Positions 27,783 through 36,993 of a stretch of DNA of 64,000 nucleotides are shown here, in pieces. Origin of the DNA: Stenotrophomonas maltophilia. Lineage in GTDB: Bacteria > Pseudomonadota > Gammaproteobacteria > Xanthomonadales > Xanthomonadaceae. A program made the position numbers and the translations under genes. The notes beneath the pieces are model-generated. The model saw only the letters and a list, made by a program, of their open reading frames with translations. It ran no database searches and had not been told where the DNA came from. The first letter of the stretch is position 1. Every line of letters begins with the position of its first letter. The stretch is taken from assembly GCA_009912235.1 (NCBI GenBank), contig WNDS01000004.1, positions 434,001 through 498,000 on the forward strand, given 5' to 3'.

Positions 27783-29031
27783 GGCGGGGCTCCTTGGTCG
27801 GTTGCGGCAGGGTCAGGGTAGCGGCCACGCCGCTGGGGAAATTGGCCACGATGGCTACGCCGGCCTGCTCGCCGCAGGTCAGGCGCAGGCGCTCGCGCAG
27901 GTTCTTCAGGCCGATGCCGGTGCCGCTGGTGCCGTGGCCGAAGCCCAGGCCGTCGTCGGCCACCGTCACCGTCACGTGGTCATCGAAGGCGCGCGCCAGG
28001 ATCCAGATGGTGCCGCCGCCCGGCTTGGCTTCCAGGCCGTGCTTGATGGCGTTCTCCACCAGCGTCTGCAGCGCCATCGATGGCAGCCCCACGCTGTGCA
28101 GGGCAGCGGGCACCTGCACGTCCACCTTCAGCCGCGCGCCCATGCGGATGCGCAGCAGTTCCAGGTAAGCCAGCGTGCGTTCCAGCTCCGCGCCCAGCGT
28201 GGACAGCGAGGTATCCAGGCTGGGCAGCGAACTGCGCAGGTACTGGATCAGGTGCCCGAGCATCTGTTCGGCGCGCGCCGGATCGGTCCGCGTGAGCACC
28301 TGCGCATTGGCCAGCGTGTTGTAGAGGAAGTGCGGTTCCACCTGCGCGTGCAGCAGGTTCAGCCGCGCTACCGAGAGTTCCTTTTCCACGTGGGTCCGTT
28401 CGGCGGCGGCCTGTTCGTCGCGGCGCTGATCGGCCACGCGGCGGGTGATCGCACGGGTCACCGCTTCGGCGTTTTCGTAGTTGCTGCCTTCGTCCAGCGC
28501 CAGCAGGTCGGCCCGCCAGCCGGCATCGGGTTCCAGCACCAGGGTGACGGTGCTGGTGCCCTGCCCCGGCGTGACCGTGGCCAGCACACTGTTGCGCTTG
28601 ATCGCCAGCCGCGCCGGCAGGTTCCAGCGCGACGGCGGGCGGCCGTTCCAGGGGTCGACGCGGCGCACATAGGCGCGCACGTGCAGGCTGCCGCTGGCGC
28701 TTTCCACATCTTCCACGCGCGACAGTTCAGCCACTGCGGCTTCCACCACCTTGAAGGCCATGCCGGCATCCATCGGCACTTCAATCTGGCGGCGCTGGCG
28801 GCCGGACAGGGTGCTGGCGTCCAGGCGCCCGGCCACCAGCCACACCCGCCGCACGTGGGTGATGCCACTGCCCAGCGCCGAGAGCATCAGGAACATCGCC
28901 AGCAGGCCGAACACCCAGCCCGGGCCATCGTTCATGCCGCTGAAGATGCCGCTCCAGACCATGCCGGCCACGACCAGTAACGCGGCCCAGGCCAGCAGGT
29001 GACGGAGGATGTGCAGGAGGCTGGCGAACAT
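27772..29031 (-). CDS. LytS/YehU-type sensor histidine kinase
   Basis: A 419-residue membrane kinase. Two N-terminal hydrophobic segments (residues about 10-28 and 38-55) are followed by a sensory stretch, then the His_kinase domain with phospho-acceptor in QVEPHFLYNTLANAQVL. The HATPase-type end has a VENAIKHGLE N-box and DDGLGFGHGTSGTGIGLKNL. It is partner of the LytTR regulator encoded immediately downstream in an overlapping frame. The stimulus cannot be read from the sequence. Confidence 0.93.
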   Translation of the reverse strand: MFASLLHILRHLLAWAALLVVAGMVWSGIFSGMNDGPGWVFGLLAMFLMLSALGSGITHVRRVWLVAGRLDASTLSGRQRRQIEVPMDAGMAFKVVEAAVAELSRVEDVESASGSLHVRAYVRRVDPWNGRPPSRWNLPARLAIKRNSVLATVTPGQGTSTVTLVLEPDAGWRADLLALDEGSNYENAEAVTRAITRRVADQRRDEQAAAERTHVEKELSVARLNLLHAQVEPHFLYNTLANAQVLTRTDPARAEQMLGHLIQYLRSSLPSLDTSLSTLGAELERTLAYLELLRIRMGARLKVDVQVPAALHSVGLPSMALQTLVENAIKHGLEAKPGGGTIWILARAFDDHVTVTVADDGLGFGHGTSGTGIGLKNLRERLRLTCGEQAGVAIVANFPSGVAATLTLPQPTKEPRHAA

Positions 29032-29163
29032 GGCGGGCGCCGTCGGGGGTCAGGGAAAAGGGGTGAGCCGAGCATAGATGGCCGCGCCGCGCATGCAGGC
29101 GCGCTGCGACGAAGCGCCCGAATGCGGTGATGGAAGCCGATGTGGCCGTGTGGGGTGGCCGGC

Positions 29164-29265
29164 GGTGGGTTGGCTTCGGATGGTATTGCCTGGTTGCCGG
29201 CCAACGGCCGGCGGTGGGTCGGTTTCGGTTGGTAATGCCAGGTTGCCAGCCAACGGCCGGCACTA
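29164..29265. repeat. 49-bp tandem duplication carrying SMAG half-elements
   Basis: Within the 317-bp gene-free gap 29032-29348, the unit GGTGGGTTGGCTTCGGATGG (29164) recurs at 29213 as GGTGGGTCGGTTTCGGTTGG, period 49 bp. Each copy ends in TTGCC(G/A)GCCAACGGCCGGC; the second closes with CACTAC. The remaining sequence upstream (29032-29110) should contain the kinase promoter. No gene is visible. Confidence 0.75.
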
Positions 29266-29348
29266 CCGGGTATCGAGCGGGGATGGAATGCCGGCGAACC
29301 TGGCAGGCCATGCGCGCCGGGCGGACCCGGGGCGCGTGGCGCGGTGGC

Positions 29349-30998
29349 TTACTTGCGCTGGTCGGCGCTGGCGTCACGCGTGGCGCGGAACGATTCGTCC
29401 TTGGCCCAGTTCGGCCAGGCGCGCGAGTTGGCCAGCTGGTTGCCCAGCGTGTAGACCACTTCCAGGTCGCGCGCGGCACCGGCGAAGGTCCAGTCCGGCT
29501 GCCATTCGTCGCCCTGTTGGTGGTAACGCTTGGCGGTGTAGTCGTCGGACGCCTTCTTGCCTGCAGCCACGCCGCCTTCCACCCAGTCTTGGCCGGCCGA
29601 GTAGGACAGCGCCGGCACACCACGCTTGGCGAAGGAGAAGTGGTCGGAGCGGAAGAACAGGCCGGCTTCCGGCTTCGAGTCCGGCGTGTAGCGGATGCCC
29701 CAGCCCTTGGCCACGTCCTTCAACTGGTCCAGCAGTTCGAAGCGCGCCGAACCGTAGATGCCGAAATCACGCGACGGCCCGAACGGCGCCATGCCATCCA
29801 TGTTGATCACCGCCACGGTCTTGGCCAGCGGGTACAGCGGGTGGGTGGCGTAGTACTCCGAGCCCAGCAGGCCCTTTTCCTCGGCGGTCACCGCCAGGAA
29901 CAGCACCGAGCGCTGCGGGCGCGGGGCCTTGGCAAAGCCACGGGCCAGTTCCACCAGCGAGGCGGTACCACTGGCGTTGTCCAGTGCGCCGTTGAAGATG
30001 CGGTCGCCACGGGCATCGGGCTCACCCACGCCGATATGGTCCCAATGCGCGCTGTAGATGACGGTCTCATCCGGGTGCGTGCTGCCTTCCAGGCGCGCGG
30101 CCACGTTGTGCGAGGTGATCACCTCGGTCTTCACCGCGTACTTGGCACTCAGGCTGGCACCGGTCAGCGGCACCGGGGTGAAATCGCGCTGCTGCGCCTT
30201 CTTCTTCAGCACCTCGAAATCCAGGCCAGCCGAGGTGAACAGGTCCACGGCCAGATCGCGCTGGATCCAGCCTTCCAGCAGCGGGCGGCTCTCGGCCGGG
30301 TTGTCGCGCACCACGTCGAACATGGTGTTGGTGTTGGAGCCGGCCACGGTGGCCCAGCCATACGAGGCCGGTGCGGTCTCATGCACGATCAGCACGCCCA
30401 GGGCGTCCTGGCGCGCGCCTTCTTCGTACTTGTAGGTCCAACGACCGTAGTAGGTCATGCCCTTGCCGTCGAAATCACCCTTGCCGGTCTCGAAATCCGG
30501 GTCGTTGATCAGTACCACGGCGATCTTGCCCTTCAGGTCCACGCCCTTGAAGTCGTCCCAGTTGCGCTCCGGGGCCTTCACGCCGTAGCCGAGGAAGACC
30601 AGCGGGGCCTTGCTGATGTCCACCTCGGTGGCGCCGTTCATGGCCGCGCGCACGGCAATCTGCTTGCCCTGTTCCAGCGCGGCGGCCTTGCTGCCCTGCT
30701 GCAGCGAGAGCTGCGGTGCGCCGACGATATCGCCCTTGCGCAGCGGCACGGCCTGGGTCCACAGGCGCTTGCCGTCCTTCAGGTCGCCACCGGGCTGCAG
30801 GCCGGCCGCGGCGAACTGCTTGCTGAGGTAGGCGATGGTCTTCTCCTCGCCTGCCGTGGCCGGGGAGCGGCCTTCGTAGGCGTCGGAGGCCAGCTCCTTG
30901 ACGTCGGCGGAGATCCGCGCGCCATCGAATTTCGGCGTCGCCGCCATCACCGCAGTGGACACCGACAGGGCCAACACGCTCATCACCAAACGCTTCAT
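29349..30998 (-). CDS. Exported M28-family zinc metallopeptidase
   Basis: A 549-residue secreted or periplasmic aminopeptidase-like enzyme. Signal peptide MKRLVMSVLALSVSTAVMAA; ATG 30998 follows GGAGAGAGTG. A protease-associated (PA) insert lies around residues 130-280. Zinc ligands fit M28: His-Asp in SAHWDHIGVG, Asp in NGALDNASGTAS, Glu-Glu in AVTAEEKGLLGS, Asp in VINMDGM and a late His in RSDHFSF. The length and order match xanthomonad M28 peptidases. The frame is open further upstream, but that extension is a dispersed repeat. Confidence 0.92.
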   Translation of the reverse strand: MKRLVMSVLALSVSTAVMAATPKFDGARISADVKELASDAYEGRSPATAGEEKTIAYLSKQFAAAGLQPGGDLKDGKRLWTQAVPLRKGDIVGAPQLSLQQGSKAAALEQGKQIAVRAAMNGATEVDISKAPLVFLGYGVKAPERNWDDFKGVDLKGKIAVVLINDPDFETGKGDFDGKGMTYYGRWTYKYEEGARQDALGVLIVHETAPASYGWATVAGSNTNTMFDVVRDNPAESRPLLEGWIQRDLAVDLFTSAGLDFEVLKKKAQQRDFTPVPLTGASLSAKYAVKTEVITSHNVAARLEGSTHPDETVIYSAHWDHIGVGEPDARGDRIFNGALDNASGTASLVELARGFAKAPRPQRSVLFLAVTAEEKGLLGSEYYATHPLYPLAKTVAVINMDGMAPFGPSRDFGIYGSARFELLDQLKDVAKGWGIRYTPDSKPEAGLFFRSDHFSFAKRGVPALSYSAGQDWVEGGVAAGKKASDDYTAKRYHQQGDEWQPDWTFAGAARDLEVVYTLGNQLANSRAWPNWAKDESFRATRDASADQRK

Positions 30999-31085
30999 CA
31001 CTCTCTCCAGCAGGAAGAAAATCCTTCCGGAGTGTAATGGGATTCGGCAGGGCTGCGCCCTGTACCTGTGGTGGTGCCGGACGAA

Positions 31086-31125
31086 GGGGTCAGATCCCTT
31101 TCCCGCCGGGAACGGAATCTGAGCC
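31086..31125. repeat. Dispersed palindrome overlapping the sigma factor 3' end
   Basis: GGGGTCAGATCCCTTTCCCG followed by CCGGGAACGGAATCTGAGCC is an imperfect 19-20-bp inverted repeat of a kind common between genes in Stenotrophomonas. On the minus strand it supplies the last dozen codons and the TGA stop of the sigma factor gene. A neighbouring REP-like GGCAGGGCTGCGCCCTG lies at about 31046-31062. Confidence 0.7.
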
Positions 31126-32379
31126 CAACCGCTGGGCGCGCGCCAACAGCAGCGTCTGTTCGCGGGCATTAGCGGTCAGCGCGGCCGCCTCGCGGAAGGC
31201 CGCGGCGGCATCGTCATGACGGCCCAGCTGCTGCAGCACATCGCCCCGCACCACCTGCAGCGGCGCATAGCCCTGCAACCGCGCATCGACCAGCAACGGC
31301 TGCAGCAGGCCCCAGGCCAGGAGCGGGCCATCGGCGCGGCTGACTGCCACCACCCGGTTCAACGCCACCACTGGCGAAGGCATCACCTGTTCCAGCTGCG
31401 CGTACAGCGCGGCAATCCGCGCCCAGTCGGTGTCGTCGGCGCGGCGGGCGCGGGCATGGCAGGCGGCAATGGCAGCCTGCAGGACATACGCATCGCTGCC
31501 TCCCCCGGCATCCAGCGCCTGTTGCAGCGCCTGCAGGCCACGTTCGATCTGCAGCCAGTCCCAGCGCGCGCGGTTCTGCTGGTCCAGCAGGATCGGCGCG
31601 CCCTGCCCGTCCACGCGCGCGGCGGCACGCGACGCCTGCAGTTCCATCAGTGCCAGCAGCCCCAGCACCGGCGGTCGTGGCAGGCGGTGCGCCAGCAGCC
31701 GGCCCAGCCGCAGCGCTTCGCTGCACAGCGCCGGGCGCATCCAGTCATCGCCACTGCTGGCGGCGTAGCCTTCGTTGAAGACCAGGTAAATCACCTCCAG
31801 CACCGAGGCCATGCGCGGCGGCAGCGCGTCCTGGCGCGGCACCTCGAACGGCACCTGCTTCTGCGCCAGGGTGCGCTTGGCCCGCACGATGCGCTGGGCG
31901 ATGGTCGGCTCCGGCTGCAGGAACGCACGGGCGATCTCGGTGGTGGTCAGCCCGCCCAGCAGGCGCAGGGTCAGCGCTACCCGGGCGTCGGCCGGCAGCG
32001 CCGGGTGGCAGGCCACGAACATCAGCCGCAGCAGGTCATCGCCCAGGTCGTCTTCCAGCGCCTGGCTGTCATCGGGCGCGGGCAGCGCGGCCGGGTGCAG
32101 TGCCTCGCCCCACTGTGCGTGCTGCGCGGCCGCCCGCTGGTGCTGGCGCAGCACGTCGATGGCGCGGTTGCGTGCGGTGGTCATCAGCCACGCTCCGGGG
32201 TTGTCCGGCACGCCCTGCACCGGCCAGCGCTCCAGCGCTGCCAGCCAGGCGTCCTGGGCCAGTTCTTCGGCGCGCCCCACATCGCCGTGCGGCATGCGCG
32301 ACAGGTGGGCGATCAACGCGGGCCCTTCCATGCGCCACAGCGTGTCCAAGCGCAGCTGCACGGCGTTGCCGATACTCAT
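31090..32379 (-). CDS. ECF42-type RNA polymerase sigma factor with C-terminal extension
   Basis: A 429-residue protein. Sigma region 2 (about 10-80: LAQDAWLAALERWPV, RNRAIDVLRQHQRAA) and region 4 (about 110-165: LRLLGGLTTTEIARAFLQPE, QRIVRAKRTLA) lead into a long alpha-helical C-terminal domain (DUF6596/TPR-like, about 185-420; VLEVIYLVFNEGYAASSG, IERGLQALQQALDAGGG). This is the ECF42 architecture, whose genes are known to sit beside DGPF (YCII) proteins, as here. There is no anti-sigma factor nearby, so control probably acts through the C-terminal extension. ATG 32379 was chosen over a longer frame that reads through VOC coding sequence. Confidence 0.9.
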   Translation of the reverse strand: MSIGNAVQLRLDTLWRMEGPALIAHLSRMPHGDVGRAEELAQDAWLAALERWPVQGVPDNPGAWLMTTARNRAIDVLRQHQRAAAQHAQWGEALHPAALPAPDDSQALEDDLGDDLLRLMFVACHPALPADARVALTLRLLGGLTTTEIARAFLQPEPTIAQRIVRAKRTLAQKQVPFEVPRQDALPPRMASVLEVIYLVFNEGYAASSGDDWMRPALCSEALRLGRLLAHRLPRPPVLGLLALMELQASRAAARVDGQGAPILLDQQNRARWDWLQIERGLQALQQALDAGGGSDAYVLQAAIAACHARARRADDTDWARIAALYAQLEQVMPSPVVALNRVVAVSRADGPLLAWGLLQPLLVDARLQGYAPLQVVRGDVLQQLGRHDDAAAAFREAAALTANAREQTLLLARAQRLGSDSVPGGKGI

Positions 32380-32404
32380 GCAGCGGCCATGGCCAGCGCG
32401 CGCC

Positions 32405-32809
32405 TCATCCGGGCTGGCCATCCATGAACGCAATCTCCCACAGGTGGCCATCCAGGTCCTGGAAGCCGCGCTGGTACATGAACCCCAGGTTGCGCGCCGG
32501 CTGTGGTTCGCGGCCACCGGCGGCCAGTGCCTTGTCCACCAGGGCGTCCACCGCCGCGCGGCTGTCGGCCGACAGGCAGGTGATCACCTCGGTGTGCGCC
32601 TGCGCATCGGCAATCGGCAACGGGGTGAACTGCTGGAAGAACGGCTGCACCAGCAGCATCACGAAGATGCAGTCACTGATCACCATGCACGCGGCATCGT
32701 CATTGCTGAAGGCAGGGTTGAACGTGTAGCCCAGCGCGGCGAAGAACGCGCGGGACGTGCCGAGGTCCTTCACCGGCAGGTTCACGAAGATCATCTGTGG
32801 GTGGCTCAT
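32405..32809 (-). CDS. VOC-fold (glyoxalase-like) protein
   Basis: A 134-residue single-module VOC protein beginning HPQMIFVNLPVKDLGTSRAF and ending DLDGHLWEIAFMDG. The conserved Glu near the end is present; typical metal His positions are partly replaced, so enzyme activity is uncertain. It is immediately upstream of the sigma factor gene (25 nt gap) on the same strand and belongs to the ECF42 cluster. There is no signal peptide. Confidence 0.85.
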   Translation of the reverse strand: MSHPQMIFVNLPVKDLGTSRAFFAALGYTFNPAFSNDDAACMVISDCIFVMLLVQPFFQQFTPLPIADAQAHTEVITCLSADSRAAVDALVDKALAAGGREPQPARNLGFMYQRGFQDLDGHLWEIAFMDGQPG

Positions 32810-32825
32810 CGCTGCTCTCCCGGGC

Positions 32826-33248
32826 TCAGGGTTGTTTCATGCAGTTGACCATCCACGGCTTGCCGTAGCGGTCCACCAGCATGCCCCAGCGGTGCGCCCA
32901 GAAGGCCTCGGCGATGGCCCTCTGCACCTGCCCGCCCTCGGCCAGCGCGGCAAACACGCGCTCGGTTTCCTCCACCGTCTCCACGTCCACGTTGATGGTG
33001 GTGCAGCCGCCGCTGCCACCGCCGGGGCCATCGGCCGCCATCAGCAGCGCGGTGCCCACTTCCAGCTGGCTGTGCGCCACATGGTCCAGCGTTTCGGCCG
33101 GCATCTCGTTGCAGCCGGGCATGCCATCGAACGGCGGCATGTCGCGGTACTTCATTTCAGAGGTGACCTGGCCACCCAGCGCCTTGGCGTAGAACGCCAT
33201 TGCCTCGTGGGCGTGGCCGTTGAAATCCAGGAAGGGAATCAGTTTCAT
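32826..33248 (-). CDS. PhnB-like VOC-fold protein
   Basis: A 140-residue protein of the PhnB/3-demethylubiquinone-methyltransferase-like VOC subgroup: IPFLDFNGHAHEAMAFYAKA at the start, HSQLEVGTALLMAADGPGG in the middle and FWAHRWGMLVDRYGKPWMVN at the end. The function is not established for these proteins. ATG 33248 was chosen by homology. It is the third gene of the minus-strand set YCII - PhnB - VOC - sigma factor, with gaps of 49 and 16 nt, so a single transcript is likely. Confidence 0.87.
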   Translation of the reverse strand: MKLIPFLDFNGHAHEAMAFYAKALGGQVTSEMKYRDMPPFDGMPGCNEMPAETLDHVAHSQLEVGTALLMAADGPGGGSGGCTTINVDVETVEETERVFAALAEGGQVQRAIAEAFWAHRWGMLVDRYGKPWMVNCMKQP

Positions 33249-33297
33249 CGTGCAGCTCCAGGGTTTGGGGGCGGAACGCGCGTTCCGCCGGGGCGGT

Positions 33298-33711
33298 TCA
33301 GCGCTCGATCTGCTCACGCAGACGCTGTTCCCGGGCCTGTAAGTCGGGGGTGAAGGCCTCGCCGAAATCCTCCAGGCTGGCCATCGGCCGCAGTTCCAGC
33401 GTGTTGCCGGCGGTGAACGGTGCACGGCTGGCCCATTCGGTGGATTCGTGCATCGAACGTACCTCCCGCAGCCAGAACCCGGCCGCCTGGTCGCCGGCCG
33501 GGCCGAACGGGCCGTCCTCCACGCGCGGGGCGCCGCCGCCGAAGTGCAGCCGGCGCCCGCGCCGGGTGGCGTGCAGGCCTTCACCGGCCAGCATGATGCC
33601 GGCGGCCACCAGCTGTTCGTTGAACGCGCCCATGGCCTCCAGTTCGGCCGTGCTGGGCATGCGCCCGGTCTCCGAATCGGCCGTGGCCTTCACGATCACC
33701 ATCACTTTCAT
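33298..33711 (-). CDS. YCII-related DGPF-domain protein (first of the sigma-factor operon)
   Basis: A 137-residue protein starting MKVMVIVKATADSETGRMPS with the name-giving motif VEDGPFGPAGDQAAGFWLRE. DGPF/YCII proteins are dimeric ferredoxin-like folds without a firmly known reaction; their genes co-occur with ECF42 sigma factors. It heads the minus-strand unit that ends with the sigma factor and is divergent from a second DGPF gene at 33909. The 197-bp gap between them should hold the sigma-dependent promoters. Confidence 0.88.
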   Translation of the reverse strand: MKVMVIVKATADSETGRMPSTAELEAMGAFNEQLVAAGIMLAGEGLHATRRGRRLHFGGGAPRVEDGPFGPAGDQAAGFWLREVRSMHESTEWASRAPFTAGNTLELRPMASLEDFGEAFTPDLQAREQRLREQIER

Positions 33712-33908
33712 GTCCGTCTCCTGCGTGGGCCCGGTCTGCGCGCCCTTCCTGAGGTACGACGCACCACGGCCAGCGGAATCGACACCTCTGGAAAACTTTT
33801 TCCCCACCGCCACTGGCGCCCTGTTCAGGCCACGCGCTGCGGCGCTGCAACACGCCCCTGCGCCAAGCTGGGCCATCATGGCGGCCTGCCCACCGCCAGG
33901 CCATCGCC

Positions 33909-34316
33909 ATGCAGCAGTACCTGCTCCTGATCTACATCGAACCGGCCCTGCTGCAGGCCCTGCCCAGCGACGCATTCAATGCACTCATGCGCGACTGCCT
34001 CGCCCACGCCGACCAGCTGCAGGCCGAAGGCACCCTGCTGGCCGCGCAGAAACTGCAGCCGGTGGACACCGCCCAGACCCTGCGCGTGCGCGATGGCCAC
34101 AGCCGCGTGCTTGATGGCCCCTTCGCCGAAACCCGCGAACTGCTGGCCGGCTTCAACCTCATCCGCGCCCGCGACCGCGACGAGGCCATGCGCATCGCCC
34201 GCGAATTCCCCTGGGCGCGCTTTGGCAGCATCGAAGTGCGGCCGCTGGAAGACATGGACGCCGAGCGCGTGCGCTGCGGTGCGCCGGGCGCGGCTATGAC
34301 AGCAGCCGCACCCTGA
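33909..34316 (+). CDS. YCII-related DGPF-domain protein (divergent copy)
   Basis: A 135-residue relative of the previous gene, beginning MQQYLLLIYIEPALLQALPS, with LDGPFAETRELLAGFNLIRA and the closing IEVRPLED. The two copies are only distantly alike, so this is not a recent duplication. Its 3' end overlaps the convergent NHL-repeat gene by 23 nt. Membership of the ECF42 neighbourhood is inferred from position. Confidence 0.85.
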   Translation: MQQYLLLIYIEPALLQALPSDAFNALMRDCLAHADQLQAEGTLLAAQKLQPVDTAQTLRVRDGHSRVLDGPFAETRELLAGFNLIRARDRDEAMRIAREFPWARFGSIEVRPLEDMDAERVRCGAPGAAMTAAAP

Positions 34317-36389
34317 TGTCGCGCTTGCCGATGCCTTCATTGCCGCTGTAGTCGCGCGCACTGCCGCGGATGATGTACTCGCCCGGCGGCAGCGGCGCTG
34401 GTTGCCAGCGCCCGGTTTCCATCAGGCCATCGCGCACGGTGTTGGTGGCCAGGTAGCGGAAGCGGGTCACCGCGCTGCCATGTACGGTGATGCCGCTGTC
34501 CGGCGCATAGGCCACCTTCACCGCCTGTTTCTGCGGCGGCATGCGGTTGAACACGATGTTCCAGCGCGGCTGTTCGTAACCCTGCAGCGGTTGCCCGGCC
34601 GCGTCGAGGATCTGGTAACCCACCTGGTACGGCCCCAACCGGCGGCGCGGCAGGTTGTTGTCCACCTGGTCCCAGGCCTCGACCACGATCTGCACGCCAC
34701 GCCCCTGGCGGGCCAGCATCACCACGCCGTCGCTGCCTGCGGCCAGCGGCTGGTTGTTGTCATCCAGCAGGCCGACATCGGTGATGCGCGGCGCAAAATG
34801 GTCGGCGTAGCCGGTGAAGCCCAGCGCCACCGCATTGGTCTCGAAACCGCTGGTGCCCACCTGCAGGTGCACGTGCGCCTGGCTGTTGATGCTGCCCAGC
34901 CGGTCGCCGACATGGATGCGCGTACCGCGGCGCACGCGGATGCGCTCCAGCTTGCTGTCCTCGGCGTACAGCGGCTGCCAGCGCGCATCGAACGGCTCGC
35001 CGGCCGGGGTGCACCCACGCGCATGTGGGTGTAGTTCAGGCGCCCCACCGCCAGCCCTTCGGCCTGGCCGCCCAGACTCCAGGCCGCGATCGGGCTGCTG
35101 ATCTTGCCGTCGGCGATGGCCAGCACGGTCTGGCCGACGTCGCCACGCACATCGAAGCCGCCGTGCAGGTGGTGGCGGCTCTCGCCGGTGAAGGTGCCGC
35201 GCACCTCGCCCAGCGTGCCGACCACTTCATGCCAGCCCTGCTGCGGGGCCAGCGGCCAGCGCCCGCCGGTATCGGGGAGCGCGGCGTCTGCGGCCGGGCC
35301 AACCAATGCCGGTGCCGGCAACGCACCCACCGGCAACGGCCGCATGCGGTGCACGCGGTAGCCGGCGGCGTCGGCCACCAGCAGGCTGCCGTCGTCCTCC
35401 ACGGCCAAGCCGCTGGGGCGGGCAAGGCGCGGCAGCCGGTAGTTGCCGAGCAGTGCGATCTGGTGGCCCTGCGGGGTCACCTGCACGATGCGCCCACCGA
35501 AGTCGCCCACGTACAGTACGCCGTCATGGGTCGTGGCCAGCGACAGCGGTCCGTTGATGACGCCATCGTTGCCGACCACGGTACTCACCGTGCCATCGGC
35601 ACCGACGCGGCGCACCGCGTTGTTGAAGAAGTCGGCCACCAGCAGCGCACCGTGCGCATCGAAGGCCAGTGCCACCGGTGTATCGAAGCGCGCCTCGCCG
35701 GCCACCGCATCGGCGAAGCCAGGGCGATCACCACCGGCCAGGGTGCGTACGTTGCCATCGGTGCCGATCACCCGGATGCGATCGTTCCAGGTATCGGCCA
35801 CGAACACCTGGCCCTGCGCGTCCACGGCAATGCCCATCGGGCCATCGAAGCGCGCCTGCGCGGCCGGGCCATCGGCAAAGCCCTGCGTGCCACCGGCCAC
35901 GGTGGTCACCTGGCCATCGGCGCCGATGCGGCGGATCGCGTGGTTACCGGTGTCGGCCACGTACAGGTTGCCCTGTGCATCGGCGGCAATACCCGACGGG
36001 GTATTGAAGCGCGCCTGCAGGCCCGGCCCATCGGCCAGTCCTTCGCCCTGCCCGGCCACGGTTTCCACACGGCCATCGGGCAGCCGGCGGCGGATGCGGT
36101 TGTTGTCGCCGGCATCGGTGAAGTACACGCTGCCATCGGCGGTGCGCAGCAGCGCATAGGGCTCGGCGAAGCGCGCCTGGGCCGAGGCACCATCGCGGTC
36201 GCCGGGGTGGCCATCGCCGGCCAGCAGTTCAATCTGCGCAGTCCAGGCCAACGGCGTGGGTTGCGGGCCCGCGGGTAGCGCTGGCGTAGTGTCCGCCAAC
36301 GGCCACCACCAGGTCGCGGCCAACGCCGATGCCGTCACCACTGCCACGCCCACGACCGCCACTGCACGCCTCATCGCCATCCCTTGCAC
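34294..36389 (-). pseudogene. NHL-repeat beta-propeller with peptidase-M23-like domain, frameshifted
   Basis: The N-terminus (MRRAVAVVGVAVVTASALAA) is a signal or anchor helix. About six NHL repeats follow (each like GNLYVADTGNHAIRRIGADG, ADGPAAQARFDGPMGIAVDA), then an LytM/M23-like module with HLHGGFDVRGDVGQTVLAIA. The frame is lost near 35008-35016, after LNYTHMRVG. The continuation TPAGEPFDARWQPLYAED and HVHLQVGTSGFETNAVALGF is in another frame and runs to 34294. A one-base slip at the run GCACCCACGC explains it. It is presumably an envelope protein binding or trimming peptidoglycan; catalytic zinc residues are not clearly complete. Confidence 0.82.
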
Positions 36390-36421
36390 GCGAAAGCGAC
36401 CGCCTTAGCCGCTGCGCGTGA

Positions 36422-36452
36422 CGCTTGCCCAGTGCAGATGGTTGGGCAAGCG
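36422..36452 (-). terminator. Hairpin after the GIY-YIG gene
   Basis: CGCTTGCCCA and TGGGCAAGCG form a perfect 10-bp stem 6 nt beyond the stop codon of the minus-strand GIY-YIG gene. It lacks a T-run but is well placed as a terminator. Confidence 0.55.
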
Positions 36453-36458
36453 CTGTAC

Positions 36459-36920
36459 TCAGGCTTCGATCTGGGTCGACAGCGGAATAAGCATGTTCAA
36501 CGCAGGCGGACGCACATTGCTCAGTGTCTGCACCCGGCGCTGGACCCCCTGCTGGTTGAACAACACGTGCCCTTCTTCGATGAAATGCCGGATCATCAGC
36601 TTTTCCGCCGCCAGCTGGGCTTTTGCGCTGTCCTGGCCCGGCTTGAGCTGCAGCTCGCCAAAGCATAGAAGGCGTGCGCCATTGGGGGCATTCTGGATAC
36701 CAACCATCAGCTTGTGGTTGTTCAGCTGCTGCTTGATGCGGCTGCGCAGATTGTCCGCCTTGCCCACGTAAAGTGCCTTGAAAGTACTGCCGTGGTTCCG
36801 GTAGAACACATACACACCCGGCTTGGTCGGTATCTGCGCCAGATCGACCTCATACGACTGCTTGTCAGCGGACAACCGCAGCGAGTGCGGGGCGCTCCAC
36901 TTGAGATGCGGATTAATCAC
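36459..36920 (-). CDS. GIY-YIG nuclease-fold protein
   Basis: A 153-residue protein with the GIY-YIG core KPGVYVFYRNHGSTFKALYV and GKADNLRSRIKQQLNNHK (about residues 27-70). A helical tail carries LAAEKLMIRHFIEEGHVLFN, containing the metal-site Glu. The start is GTG 36920, preceded by CAAGGGGAACAC, a good ribosome site; no in-frame ATG is better placed. It may act in DNA repair or restriction, or as a stand-alone GIY-YIG protein of unknown target. Base composition is lower in GC than its neighbours, suggesting transfer. Confidence 0.82.
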   Translation of the reverse strand: MINPHLKWSAPHSLRLSADKQSYEVDLAQIPTKPGVYVFYRNHGSTFKALYVGKADNLRSRIKQQLNNHKLMVGIQNAPNGARLLCFGELQLKPGQDSAKAQLAAEKLMIRHFIEEGHVLFNQQGVQRRVQTLSNVRPPALNMLIPLSTQIEA

Positions 36921-36993
36921 GTGTTCCCCTTGTACATTCCGTTGGCCGCGCGATTCTGAGGCCTGCGGCACGCCTAGGCAATCGGGGAGCGCC

